From the NCBI GenBank assembly GCA_029891345.1, contig CM057006.1, forward strand, positions 41,019,056-41,083,055: a stretch of 64,000 nt of DNA, read 5' to 3'. Shown one piece after another: positions 1 through 48,308 of the stretch. The notes under the pieces are model-generated. The model ran no database searches. It was not told the origin of the DNA and worked only from the letters and a program-made list of their open reading frames with translations. The position numbers and the translations under genes are program-made. Origin of the DNA: Dryococelus australis. Its lineage: Eukaryota; Arthropoda; Insecta; Phasmatodea; Phasmatidae. The number at the start of each line of letters is the position of its first letter. Positions within the stretch are counted from its first letter, which is position 1.

Positions 1-71
1 AACAATAATTTTATAAAAATAATTTACTATTAGTTAGTTACTAAAATTTCAAAAGAAAGCAGTTCATCACA

Positions 72-850
72 TCATCGTATGTAGCCCCTTTCCTTAAGTT
101 CTGTAACTATTGAAAATACATCTTTCATGTTCGAGTAAGCATCACATTTTTGAAGCTCAAGTAAATATCTGAGGCTGTCTACAAGTTCATTTGGGTGTTC
201 GGGAAATACGTAGTCAGTATTCTCAGCACCTTCCGTCTTCTTCATGTCACCCGTTGCAGCAAATTAACATGTGTTCTTGACAATTCTGCCTTCTTCATAT
301 CGCTTGTCAATGGGAACTCGTTGGAGGGTGTGTCAGTGCCTTGAGAGAATCATCATCTTCTTCAACACTGTCACTGTTTTCATGGTCGTCTTCACTTCCT
401 GTTTCATCCACAATAGCAAGTTTGCTTTTCGTTATAGGATTTGTATGTTCATCAATATTTAGAGCCGACGACTGTTTATTTTGAAGTTCGTCAACTTCAT
501 GTGAATGTCTTGCAAAAGTATATTCTACATCCACTGACTCTAATGCCTGATGTAAGTCACTCATTCCGTCTTTATCATTAACTGCCCCATCATTATCATA
601 TGTGGAAACAGTACCCATCGATGTAGCGAGAGGTATTGCCGGCAACACTTGCTGGCTCCCAATAGACGAACCCTTGCAGTTCTGGATTTGTTCCTTCATT
701 GAATCGCCGTGCGCAAACTGCATGTGATCATTGTCGTAATGCTTCATCGCACAAAAAGGTCTCTTCATACAGGTGGTTCTCTCATGCTGACGAGCATTTT
801 AACCGAAGGTGAAAACTCAATCACAGAATCGGCACTGGCGACAACCAGTT
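72..850 (-). pseudogene. Broken C2HC zinc-finger ORF with Maverick-associated C-terminal domain
   Basis: Read on the minus strand, the region starts with a zinc-finger-like motif, C-x2-C-x12-H-x4-C (about 846-775), interrupted by a TGA and a TAA. A 153-codon stretch (768-307) rich in Asp, Glu and Ser follows and ends in a stop. A change of frame then leads to a second coding-like segment (about 250-75) that begins near MKKTEGAEN, contains NELVDSLRYLLELQ and IVTELKERGYIR, and stops with TGA at 74-72. The same NELV...LRLL...I.EEL.E.GYI pattern occurs at 50600-50409 beside an integrase, so I infer a decayed virus-like or transposon gene rather than a host gene. A short duplication of ATGAAGAAGRCRGAA near 285-235 may explain one frame break. 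Product and function are not recognised. Confidence 0.45.
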
Positions 851-879
851 AGCTATGATGCAAATCGCGGCTCCATGAT

Positions 880-3685
880 CATTGAGGCAAAGGCAGTATT
901 TCGTAGTAGCAATTCATCTTCACTGTGTAGCGAGAGAATGCTTCCAAATCAATATTCACCTCACAGCATCAGAATGTCAATTGTCATTTTTTTCTACATA
1001 AATGTGGTTCTATATATACTTCCTACCATCACTCGGAAAACATAGTCCAATATTTTTCTGATACCAAGATTAAATTAATATTGTTTAATAGTTTCGGGCT
1101 TCGAACACAGGCCCTTACGCCATACCTAACAGTTACAGATTGCTGAACAAACTGTACGAGTTGCGCATGAATACTAAACAGTGTGAAATTATTGTACGAA
1201 CATCGTTAACAAAAGAGGACTTCAAAAACTTGGGTCATCAATTGGTTGTAATGCTATTATCTCACTCTGATTACTATATCCGTTGCCGAAAACTTCCATT
1301 TCACCTTTATTATGCATTCGTATAGTAGTACCTATCTGAAATGTTTTCTAAGTCCGAAAGTAAGTTAGTAATTTTTTTATATTTTCAAGTCTCAACTGGA
1401 GGCCCGACATCATGCCTATATGATAAAGATATTGCTTGAATGTATATATTAGGAGCATTTAAAGAGATAGATTTTTAAGCATTATACTGATTATCCACAG
1501 AAATCAGGACTCACTGGCAAACAGTGCCTTGCAATACAGAAAACAAAGCGTACAAGATAAATTATTTTCAATCTATATATGCGTTTACCTCATGATGTAC
1601 ATCACCTAATAAATTTTGTGTAAAAAAATTATGTTGAATTAATTTTTTATGTAATTTAGAAAAATTATTGGTAAAAAATTTTATACTTTAACTTTGGAGT
1701 CGCCAAAAAATGTTGTGGGGTAAAAGCGTAATAATGAATCAAAGTTCCATACTTCACAAAATATAATCACAAAATAATTAGTTCATGAAATTTAAACCCC
1801 CGAGAAAACCGCTCAAGCATAGTAAAAAAAAATCCATGACGGCCCTGCCGGAAATTGCGCTCGGTATGCAATGGCGGGAAGTAAAGTCGAAGCTGCCAAG
1901 GGTTACCAGTATTATTTTTATGGTAATATGCTCGAGTAATATACAGCTCCAGTTCCTACTACCATATTCGTGAAAGAGATTTTGAGAGTAATGCGTTCTC
2001 TACACTTATTTTTATGGTGTTCTGAACACAAATTATAAATTACTTTGTTCAATAACGCAAAACATTTGTGTACTGTCAAGGAGTAGAAAAGATTTTTACG
2101 AGCACTTCTGCCATCTAAAGATCTACACAAATTAATTTTTAAAACGAGATTTGTAGGCCGTAAAATACATTTAAGTTTAAGACTATTTGTTTATACGTTA
2201 AGTCTAGAAGCAAACATTTACAATGTGGAAGTTTCGGGCTGAATTTTATGGCTTGCATTTTGATCGAGTTTGATAGTACCAATAGAATATAAAATAACAT
2301 ATCTGTATATATAAAATTTGTGTCTTAGAAAAGCAAATGCACCACAGGTACTGCATGATACATTAGTGTCTGCACACAAATATACTGCCTGGCTAAATAA
2401 TGGGTCTTTTACACAAGTTTAGTGTGTGCATGTGTGCCTAGGGTTTCGAACTCACATTACTGTGCGGACAGGGTCCATAGCTATGTGTAAATAAGTTTTA
2501 TTAGACATGCGCGAGTACGTAAATTATAACCTCATTTCCTGACGTCCTTCGCATCGTCATATCGCAATGCAGAACTTTGGTGCCCTGAATCTGATTAAGT
2601 AAGGAATCTATGTCTGTCCTATGGACTGGAACTTCACAAAGCATCTTTGCACAGCACAATTACAGATAGCGTTGCTACGCACGCTGTGTTCGTGGAAGAT
2701 AAATCACGAGCTCGGACTGGCTGCAGTGCGTCAGTACACTCAGATAGCTGCACGCGAATGTCTTAAACTAGGACTGTTCATACAAAGACACTAAGGCTTG
2801 CCGACAACTGACGAAATTTTTAATACCAGCTGTATGTAATGCGGTGTTAAAATATCTATTTTTTTTTCTTACACCAGTCAGTCGGAGAGTAATGTATATT
2901 AATGTTCCCCGCCTATAAATTTTTTTTTCTTCTAAATTCTGTATATGAGTCAGGCATTTTCGAAATGAAAGCCGCAAATACAAATGAACCACGTTCAGCA
3001 TTTTGAACAATGTTTTCACGATGCAGTTCGGTTATAAAAAAAAGCAGATTAATTTTTCCTAAGATGCGTAAGTTAAGTTTGGTTAAGTGAAGTTATGTTA
3101 AGAAATGGTCTTTGGGTAAAAAATATAAATCCTAGCATTACATTACATAGTGGTAGGAAATATTGCACATTCAACATATACGGTATAATTTTTTTCTTTC
3201 TCAGTTCAGTGTGAGTAACAAGGTTCCCACATGTAAATCAAATATTTAAGTACGGGATAGTAAAGAAAATTATTATATCTAAATAAAATACTTAAAAATG
3301 ACATGTAAATAAAATACTTAAAAAATGATAACTAATTTTAATGTAAATAATAAAAGCACACTGAAAAAAAACTTTAAAATGATTATGTAAGCATAAATAA
3401 TAAAAAGACATAAATAATAAAAATTTAAATGTAAAACTTAAAAATATACTTAAAATATACACCTAAAAATTATAATAAAAAATAATTGTTCCTGGGATAG
3501 TAAAATAATATTGTGTGTAAATAATAATTACATATAAATAAATACTCAAAAATTATATAAGACAAATCTGAATAATAAAAAAATACCTAAATAGTAAAAC
3601 ATAAAAATAAATATCTTTATGATAGACAAAAATATTTATCCGTCCACATACACACAAGCTATATACTTCTAATAAACTCTTGTCC
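880..3685. other. AT-rich intergenic stretch, nothing recognised
   Basis: No open frame longer than about 90 codons and no recognisable family on either strand. From about 3250 to 3640 the sequence is very A-rich, with repeated AAATAAT/ACTTAAAAAT motifs, and looks like low-complexity DNA. Confidence 0.5.
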
Positions 3686-3689
3686 CAGC

Positions 3690-3800
3690 GCATGTCACAA
3701 TAGCCGAGCGGTGTGAGGCATCAGTCTGGCGACCCAAGTTCGGAGGTTCAATCCCGCACTCTTCCAAATGGCATTTTGATTTCTAAAAAAAAAAAACGCA
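3690..3800 (+). repeat. tRNA-derived SINE-like fragment with A-tail
   Basis: The sequence TAGCCGAGCGGTGTGAGG resembles a pol III A box and GGTTCAATCCCGC about 35 nt later resembles a B box. An A-run (3784-3796) follows. The spacing is tRNA-like, but no acceptor stem can be closed, so I read it as a tRNA-derived retroposon, not a tRNA gene. It differs from the main SINE family of this window. Confidence 0.45.
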
Positions 3801-4918
3801 CCTAGCAGCCATCTCCAGAACTAATATGGCTCCTAGCAGCAACCAATGTAAACAAATATTACAGTCGGAAACAAATGTGAGAAATCAAGGGAGAAAGAAA
3901 AAGAAACTAAAAAGATAACGAATTAGAAAAAAGTAATGAGAGAAAAAATGGAGCACTCGGAGAAAACCCTCTTAATGATAGAGCATGAAAAAACAAACTA
4001 TACTGATAGCGCACGAAAAATGACACACTGGCTACCGATAGAGGTCCATATATGGCGATGTACTGGCCACAAAGAGGGTGGTGTACTGGCTACCAACATG
4101 ACGGAAACCAATACAGTGGTCGCAAGTCTGGATTGACAGAGCAGGAAGACCGGAATCGAAGCTGATGTCCAAGCCCCCTAGAGCCTCCAACCTCAGCCCT
4201 TGTGCATGAACCTACATTATTCATCTACTAAAATAATAAACATGTGGAAGTATTGTATTTGTTAACCTCCATTTTTAATTGTATTTTCTGATTCAATATT
4301 TGACCAACTTGTTAACTGATGCGGTAATAAAAATAGGGGAAGTGGTGACAGTTTAAATGTGGCATATGTGTCTTCAATGAGTTGTTTGGTTTTAAATTGT
4401 TGGTCTTCCAAATAATTAATGCAATATTTCATATAGTGCGTAACAATGTCTGCAAGTCATTCATATTAACTTTTGAACTACGTTTATTGTAAAATACTGT
4501 AATCTTAAACTATATGATTGTTTCACAAATGGATGATATTAACTATCAAAATTCTTTTATCAGGTTTATATTTCTACCTGACTATAAGGCAGAATGCAAA
4601 TTTGTTTTTTATTTACTGGTATTCACATGCGGTGTACACCCCAGCTTTTCCCAGTACTCCTTGTGGTGATTGTAAGTCTATAAAGTCAATCATGGTGCAT
4701 AATTTATGCATCACCTTTATGGTAACTTGTATCAGGAGAACTGATATGGGCACCTCATTTAGAGACAGAAAAGTCTTAGCAATATAAAATTTACATTAAA
4801 AAGTATCAGAAAACAATTTTTGAAAGAAAACTATAATTTCTTTCAAAAATATAGTAAAGCACATATAAAAACTATTTCTGAAGGAATGGTCTTACGATTC
4901 ATGCTGTGGTTGGTAAAA
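3801..4918. other. 3' flank of the TTLL3-like gene
   Basis: No gene is visible. The minus strand should hold the 3' UTR of the TTLL3-like gene in its right part. AT-rich, with a short A-rich purine tract near 3880-3960. Confidence 0.4.
4608..4613 (-). promoter_or_regulatory. Candidate polyadenylation signal AATAAA
   Basis: TTTATT on the plus strand reads AATAAA on the minus strand about 305 nt after the TTLL3-like stop codon. The hexamer is common in AT-rich DNA, so this is only a plausible position for the end of the transcript. Confidence 0.25.
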
Positions 4919-41628
<36,710 letters not shown>

Positions 41629-42146
41629 CTGCAGAGTGAAAACATAATTTTACTTGAAAATTAATATGCATTTTATATCAAAATGTATTATTTAATGAAT
41701 TTCCTTGGGTATAAGTTATTTACTTAACAAGCAAGAAACACAAGTTGCAAGCTCGGATTTGTCTATTGGCCGGACAAGCATAAACCATCAGCTTCCTAGC
41801 CAATGTATTTTTTTGCCAGAGTTAATCCAGTGTAGGTATAGGAATTTGAATATAGGAATTTAAAAGGCTGTATCTTTTAAAATTAATAACAGTGAACCAT
41901 GTGGTAGTTACTTAAATACATGTCTGACAAAGTTTTACCTGTGAGTATTTCCCTTCCTTCCAATTTTTATCTTTCTGCTACTTTTTAATACAAATATTGC
42001 AATGTGACTAATAAACACAGCGTATACATTTCATCACTCTCAAATGTTAATGCCTGAGGCTGCAACAGAATACATTTATTAGTGGTTAGTGCCTATTGGG
42101 AAGGCCTTAAAAAGTGCTAGCTTTACTGTGAATAGCCTAACGTGCA

Positions 42147-43043
42147 TGTCACGAATAAATTGATTTCTTCTCAATATAATATTATTATGTGCTGTAGCTG
42201 GCGTCGACTCCGCTGCCCCGCGCCGTAATCGGAGACCCACCTCGCCCTTCCCTCTTCCAGGAAAGATGCGCTCGTGACTGACTGTTTCCTCTTCTGGAAA
42301 TCCAGTGAATGACGACAGCGGCGAGACTTGCTGGCGTCACAGACCTCCTCTCGCCTGCTTGAGTTTCCGACAAGTTTAGTGACGATGCAAGAATGTTCTG
42401 GTGAGACTGGCTGGCGCCTTGTCCCTCCGCGACGTATCACACGAGTTGGGGAAGATTCTAGGTGGCGGTCTAAGACACTATACATACTGCCACAACCCAG
42501 CGGCCGGCAGTCTCTGACGGAGGCCACCTGACGAGTGTGCGTGAGTGAAGGGAAGTGTGGATGGCGACTGAGGTGTTCGTGGCTTGAATGCACGAGAGGG
42601 TGTGAAACCGACGAGTGAAGCCTAATGTGCATGAGGGCGCTTGGAGGACTCTAGAACATTGCGACTGGCAGGACATGGACTGAACTGAGGTGGGACTGAA
42701 TGGAAGTGTAATGCTGATTTTATTGTAAATATTCAAACTGTCAAATAGGGACGCATAAACTATTAAATAATTGAATAGGCTGATACACTGTATATTGGGA
42801 CTGATGTTTAATTATTTAATTTCATTTATTTCTTTGTCGTAATTATAAATGTTATTAATTGGTGTCAATTGTGAACAGTAAGTGATTTCAATTTATTGTG
42901 AGAATTTGAGTTCAGAGAATTTCGCTGCAGTTATTGTAAATAAAATAAGAAAATTATAATTAATTCTTTTATTTGATTAAGACCTCCATCCATTAACGAA
43001 TTTGGTAAAGCCCACTTAATTTATAGAGAGAGAAATTGTAACA
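42147..43043 (+). repeat. Possible solo LTR or promoter block
   Basis: Begins TGTCACGAATAAATTG and ends GAGAAATTGTAACA, a TG…CA unit of about 900 bp with GC-rich left half and AT-rich right half (AATAAA near 42941). No target duplication is visible. The GC-rich part (42190-42660) lies just upstream of the TTLL3-like exon at 41628 and could instead be its promoter and first exon. Confidence 0.25.
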
Positions 43044-43186
43044 ATATTTACATCAAATCAAGATTACAAAATTATTTAACTAATCCCGATTTTCGACTAG
43101 AAACTTTTGTTTCATGGGAGGGATGCAGGTTATTACCTCCCTTCCCCTCTCAGGCTCCATCACTGACATCATTACCATGAAGACAA

Positions 43187-43392
43187 AAAGGATTCTGAAT
43201 TATTGTATTGTATCGTAAAGGGCTTTTTAACGTCTCCCAGTTTTATGCTTGAAAGCTTAACAGGGGACAGCGTACAGATTAACTTATAACCTAACTTAAA
43301 TTAACATCCATTCCTTATCCGGGATTCGAACCCAGAGCCTCCTGCATTCCAAATCAGTGGTACACCAACCGACTGCGCGACGGGAGGTCGAC
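43187..43392 (-). repeat. tRNA-derived SINE (family 2)
   Basis: On the minus strand: CCCGTCGCGCAGTCGGTTGG (A box) and GGGTTCGAATCCCGG (B box) at tRNA spacing, then a body with GTTAAGCTTTCAAGC and GGCTTTTTAACGTCTCCC in complement, ending in a TATTGTA-rich tail. Flanks share GAATTAT near 43197 and 43399, a possible target duplication. Unrelated to family 1 in the body. Confidence 0.7.
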
Positions 43393-43399
43393 AATTCAG

Positions 43400-44280
43400 A
43401 ATTATGTCGCTAAAAATAAAACAAATTTTTTTCCACTGGAGACTGGCCTACAATACTTCTGTTTCCAAACTAAGAATTAAGTGTGTTGAAAAGTACGCTC
43501 AGATGAGCGCCTCAATTCGATTCATGATTGGTGTGATGATAAGCGAAACAAATAAGAAGCATTACAACATAAGCCTATATACACGACCCAAGCAATATGC
43601 CATTTTTAACTTCTCCGCAATTATACTCCACTGGTGAGAGAACTATGTCTTCATTCCACTACTTGAAAGAAATATCATCCAAAAAGATCATCGATCCTAT
43701 GACATTTGCTTCCCCCCTTCCATAGATATAAAATAATATCAGTATTTACCCATAAAATTAACTCATGTAAAAGGAAAGGGCACTATGACACTTTCAGCAT
43801 ATTTTAAGAGTTTATGTAAAAAATTACATTTTATAAAATTTGAGTGTATTTTTTATTTTCCTTCTTTCATTACTTCTACCCTGTTACACCATTAGTCTGT
43901 GTGGATATCGATTCCAGATGCCATGCACACACACAGAAGGTAGTTAGTTATTGAACCTAGTTTAAAAAAAAAAGCCTTGTGCATATTGGCCCATGGCCAC
44001 TGCAACATTTTTACCACATAAAATAGTAAAGTTATAATACAGACAACAATATATAAAGGTAACTGAATAAAAAGTGGACAGATTAGCATGCAAATTTTTC
44101 TTTACGTATATAATATTACCACAAATTTAAAACAAAAGATTAGTTTCTGATCATGTGGAGATAGTAGTTTCTCAGATGGCATATCAACCTGGTGGCAAAC
44201 TGTGTAATACCAGTCGGGCATTACAAATTCTGTACCCCCCAGAATGGCACCGCTCAGCGAGTATGAATATTATTACTGCA
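43400..44280. other. Nothing recognised
   Basis: AT-rich; no gene or repeat family recognised. Confidence 0.5.
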
Positions 44281-44289
44281 GTTAGTACA

Positions 44290-44985
44290 TTTGTGGCCTA
44301 AATGGCCCGCCGAGTGTAGGCAAACACACACTAAAGTGTGCCCAATGCGTATGGGTAGACATGCACTACGACGACATTCAATATGTTGGTGGGAAGGTGC
44401 CTAGAGTATAGGCAGCCACACACAATGGCGATGTTCAATAAGTAAGTGAGCACAACCCCCTCTCCCAAGTGTATTGGCAGACACGCACTTGGCGTCATTC
44501 AATAAGTTATTGGACAGGTGTCCCAAGTGTAGGCAGCCACGCACTATGGCGATGTTCAATAAGTTAGTGGGCACACGCCACACACTATGACGACAGTCAA
44601 TAAGTTGGTGGACATGTGCCTAGAGTGTAGGCAGCCTGACACTATGGCGATGTTCAATAAGTTAGTGGGAACATGCTCCAAGTGTATAGACAGCTACACA
44701 CTACAACGACATTCAATAATTTAGTGGGCATGCACCCCAAGTGTATATGCAGCAATGTGCTACGATGATGAATTAGTTGGAAGGCACCTCGAGTGTAGGC
44801 AGCCACGCACTGTGGCAACATTCAATAAGTTAGTGGGCAGGCGCCCCGAGAATAAGCATCCACTCACTAAGGCGATGTTAAATAAGGTAGTGGGCAGCCG
44901 CCTCGAGTGTAGGCAACCACACGCTACAACGAAGTTTAATAGGTCAGTCGTTAGGTGCGTCAAATGTAGGCAGCAACCAACTGGA
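44290..44985 (+). repeat. Minisatellite, unit about 60 bp, about 11 copies
   Basis: Consensus blocks are AGTGTAGGCAGCCACGCACT, ATGGCGATGTTCAATAAGTT and AGTGGGCAGGCGCCCCGAGT. Copies vary in length by a few bases, which breaks any long frame. Confidence 0.92.
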
Positions 44986-44999
44986 AACTTCAGCAAACT

Positions 45000-45584
45000 A
45001 CTTGCATCTCTAAAAAGATGCCCCTGTTTGTGGCGAAGAATGCAAACATTACAATACATAAGTAAGAAAATTAAACTTTTCCGTGTGATGTGGTAGGAGG
45101 CAAGTACGCAGCCCACAAGCTAAGTTTGTGTGGTTGGGTCAGAGATGATGTATGTACGTAGGCTGCGCTTGACATCTCGTCGACACTGAGGTAATTAAGG
45201 GTGTCGGACCCCAAAAAATTAATTATTTTGTAAATGTACCTACTAAACATAGTTCAACTTGCACGCATTGAATGTGATAACATTTTCCGAGAATAAAAAA
45301 AAAATTACACTTTTTATACTTTTTTAATAATTTTATGTCAAATACAACATTCTTTTGCTTTGCAGAAGTAGTAATAACAAATAAGTAGAAAGTCGATTAT
45401 CCGAATTTTGGTTATACGGACTAGTTTTAAAAATTAAGAGAATAGAAAGGAAAAAAAAAAGTCTCTTTCATCACAGTGGTTCCCTTATCCATGGAGGAGA
45501 GACAAGAACTTGTGTCAGCTCTTGTGATGTGAGTAGTTATAAATAGCCGATTCTGGGACACCTGGTGTCCTGGCAGGGATTGGG
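45000..45584. other. Nothing recognised
   Basis: No gene or family recognised. Confidence 0.45.
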
Positions 45585-46330
45585 GGATGGGTGGTAACCA
45601 TCTTGAATCTCGTCCCAAGAGAAAAAATTTCCCTTTTTGGTCGAAAAATGGGAAAATTTCCATCAAAAATTATCTTCTTTGCAGTGGTTATGTTGGCAGC
45701 TATAATGATGGCAGCCATTTTGTTGAACAGTATGCCAGAGTGGCCATTTTGTCGGCCAGAATGTCTCGAAACATCCGGTTTTGTTTTCTGGCTGCACCTT
45801 TTTTTTGGGTATTTGCTCTGCATGCTTCTATCGAGTACAGTGGCAGCCATTTTGTTAGTCAGTAAGCCGACCATTGTGACGCACGTCACGAAACTTCCTG
45901 AATGCCGATTTTCTCCTGGATGTGTCTATACCACCAAATGTCTCTACTTCTTGCATATGCATTCTGGATGCTTCTACCCTAGCCATTACACCGACAGCAA
46001 CCATGTTAGATATCAGTATGCCTCGAAATGTCCCCCAAAATCCGTGGTAAAACACCAACCTGAAGATAATCCCTGGCACAATGCCAGGCCGGGGTGTTGT
46101 CTCCTGCCCCATCCCTACCTCGACTCCAGGCCACAACCCCAGCCCGAAAAAAATCCCCGGCACAACGCCAGGCTAGGGGTTTCCTCCAAGACCTCCTGCC
46201 CCGCCCTACATCCCTATCATGATGTCTGGACATCCCTGCCTTAACGCCAGGTGTAGGGCTCTTCTCCAGGCTAGAAAATACCCCAAAACAGTGCTAGGCC
46301 ACAAGTTTTTCCTCCAAGTTTCTCTCTCTC
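45585..46330 (+). repeat. Complex repeat with GCCATTTTGTTG and CCAGGC blocks
   Basis: The left half has at least four GCCATTTTGT-type words about 45-130 bp apart; the right half has C-rich repeats with GGCACAACGCCAGGCTAGGG and CCTGCCCC. A 217-codon plus frame (45591-46244) spans both halves, but the composition follows the repeats and no domain is seen, so it is not called as a gene. Confidence 0.55.
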
Positions 46331-46334
46331 TCCC

Positions 46335-46932
46335 CATGAGCCAGAATGTCTCATTTTACTACTACTTCAGACACTTGTGTCACCAGCGACGATACCCCAA
46401 TTAGATGCAAGTTGACCTACACAGAGGGCACACAACCACCTAGGCTCGTGCTGCCTGCAAGAGGCGTGGGCGAGCACATGCAAAAGTAATCACAAGACAG
46501 TACAATTTGTTAAATTGTTTTTATTGCAAAAAATATATCACACAGACAATTCACTTAGACAATGACACTATGATCCATTGGTTCTGGCTTGATGGGAATC
46601 CAAGCACTTCACATAAGTTAATTTCCCTCATAGGCGAACAATACATTCGAGATAATCATGAAGATGCATAGTCACCCATAGTTCTTTGGCGTAGAATCTG
46701 CCTCAATGCACTTTGCCATAGAAATTGGCAAGATAAGTATGAGGTTCATAATCTCTCACCTTGACGACACTAAATACAGTACTTTAACATTCCACGAGAG
46801 ATTATTTACCAAAGGCAGAGTTAATCTGAGATATTCTCAGGAAATCACTGACTTTCACTTTCGGGTGACAAGAGTCAATCTTCTTAGTGTTTTCGTACAC
46901 AGTTCAACGTAGAAATGATGCTTTGCTAGTAG
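46335..46932. other. Nothing recognised
   Basis: No gene or family recognised left of the Harbinger element. Confidence 0.45.
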
Positions 46933-47036
46933 TAAGACCGCCCGCGCACTGGACGACCACGACCAAGGTCGCGGTCGTCCAGTGCGAGACCAAGAAAAGA
47001 CCAGCGGCACGACTGCGGTTTTATTCAGTTGCAAAC

Positions 47037-47326
47037 ATGGATGAAACTGAGTTAGCTGTGATATCGTACTAATTCTTGAATTGTCGATTGCGAAAAAACA
47101 GGAAAAAAACAAAATAGACAGTTTTGGGTACATCCATTTATAAAACAAAAGTTCTGTAGTTTCTACAATGCACTGCGACAACACAAAGAAAAGTTTATGA
47201 AATATACTAGAATGTCTATAACTTCCTTCGATGAACTACTAGAAATGATACGACCTCGTATAACAGAACAAAACACACGACTGAGATTATGTACTAGAAC
47301 GGAAAAAAACTATTGATTACTATAAG
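47037..47326 (+). pseudogene. Harbinger transposase, first exon
   Basis: MDETELAVISY from ATG 47037, a TAA, then RLRKN, a frame change, and FWVHPFIKQKFCSFYNALRQ with MSITSFDELLEMIRPRITEQ. This is the typical Harbinger transposase N-terminus. It ends at TATAAG/GTAAGA. Two stops and one frameshift. Confidence 0.85.
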
Positions 47327-47460
47327 GTAAGATAGATATGGTTATGATTACACTCTAATTGTATAAGTAATAATAATCTATATTGTTCATCCCAAAGAAG
47401 AAACTATACGCTACGTCAATAATCTTCAATATGTTTTATAACACAGAATACTGTATTTTC

Positions 47461-48160
47461 AAAAGCAACAAGTTTCTGTATTGTACATATCCAAATATTC
47501 AGAGTAACTTGAATCATTAGAAGACACTGTAGAGGCAGGCAATTGTATTGATGTAAACCTTGATGTACTTAAGCTGTTGGATGGTCCAGACTGTGCATGC
47601 TGTTGCAAATTGTTGGTTGAGAAAGGAGTACGACTGTTCGAGGCTTGAGGTTGGGTAAAATAGTCTCTGTTACTTGTATCCACATTATGCATGCGATACC
47701 AACTTTGTTGTTGAGCCCGGTAAATGACATCTAATATTTTCATTCTGGTTTGTAGTTGCAAATCTTTTGGAATCTTGTTAATTTCCTTATGTATAGATAG
47801 CAAGAACATTTCCATGTCATTCAGTTGACTGGGCGCATGTCGTGTCTTCAAAATCTCCACGAGCTCTTTACCTATATCATCTCTCTCTTCACTTTTCTTT
47901 CTCTTCTTGTTGTTTTTGGGACACCTGTCTTGCAATGAATACGGGCCGTAGATATCGTCTTCCTGAGTACCTATTATCTCCTCCAATATTCGTGGCTGTT
48001 TCATTTACTGTGTTATTTTTATTTAAAAAACTCAGTTGATGGTATTGTATGTATGGCATTTTACGTGAAGCGACCAGTCCACTTTTAGGATGTTTCAATC
48101 TCCTATTTTCTCTGTTGAAACAATCTTTGATACGTTTCCACTTCTTTTGCAGTTGCAGGG
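47461..48160 (-). pseudogene. Harbinger MADF/BESS protein, second exon
   Basis: The acceptor TTATTTTCAG precedes CC-CTG-CAA and completes the codon left by exon 1 at 49402. It encodes ALQLQKKWKRIKDCFNRENR (end of the MADF domain) and later DMEMFLLSIHKEINKIP with LQTRMKILDVIYRAQ (BESS-like). A frameshift falls near 48000-48030. MADF partners of Harbinger elements bind DNA and carry the transposase to the nucleus. It lies entirely in the intron of the antisense transposase gene. Confidence 0.82.
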
Positions 48161-48308
48161 CTGAAAATAAAAAAACATTTGTTGCACACAACTATTTGAA
48201 CAAACAGTTACAAATGAAACATTGTCTGTTAATATCTACACATTATATATAAATAACATTGTCTATTTACATTACATAAAATATGGGTTTTTTATATATA
48301 TATTTCAG

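Noticed and set aside
42171..42632. 153-codon minus-strand frame in the GC-rich block
   Set aside because: The open frame is explained by high GC; overlapping frames of similar length exist on both strands and no domain is visible.
43310..43392. tRNA gene on the minus strand
   Set aside because: The tRNA-like head is followed by a retroposon body and tail; a derived SINE is the better reading.
47459..48191. Host MADF/BESS transcription factor gene
   Set aside because: It lies inside the Harbinger TIRs with its first exon also inside, and it is frameshifted; it is the element's own partner gene.
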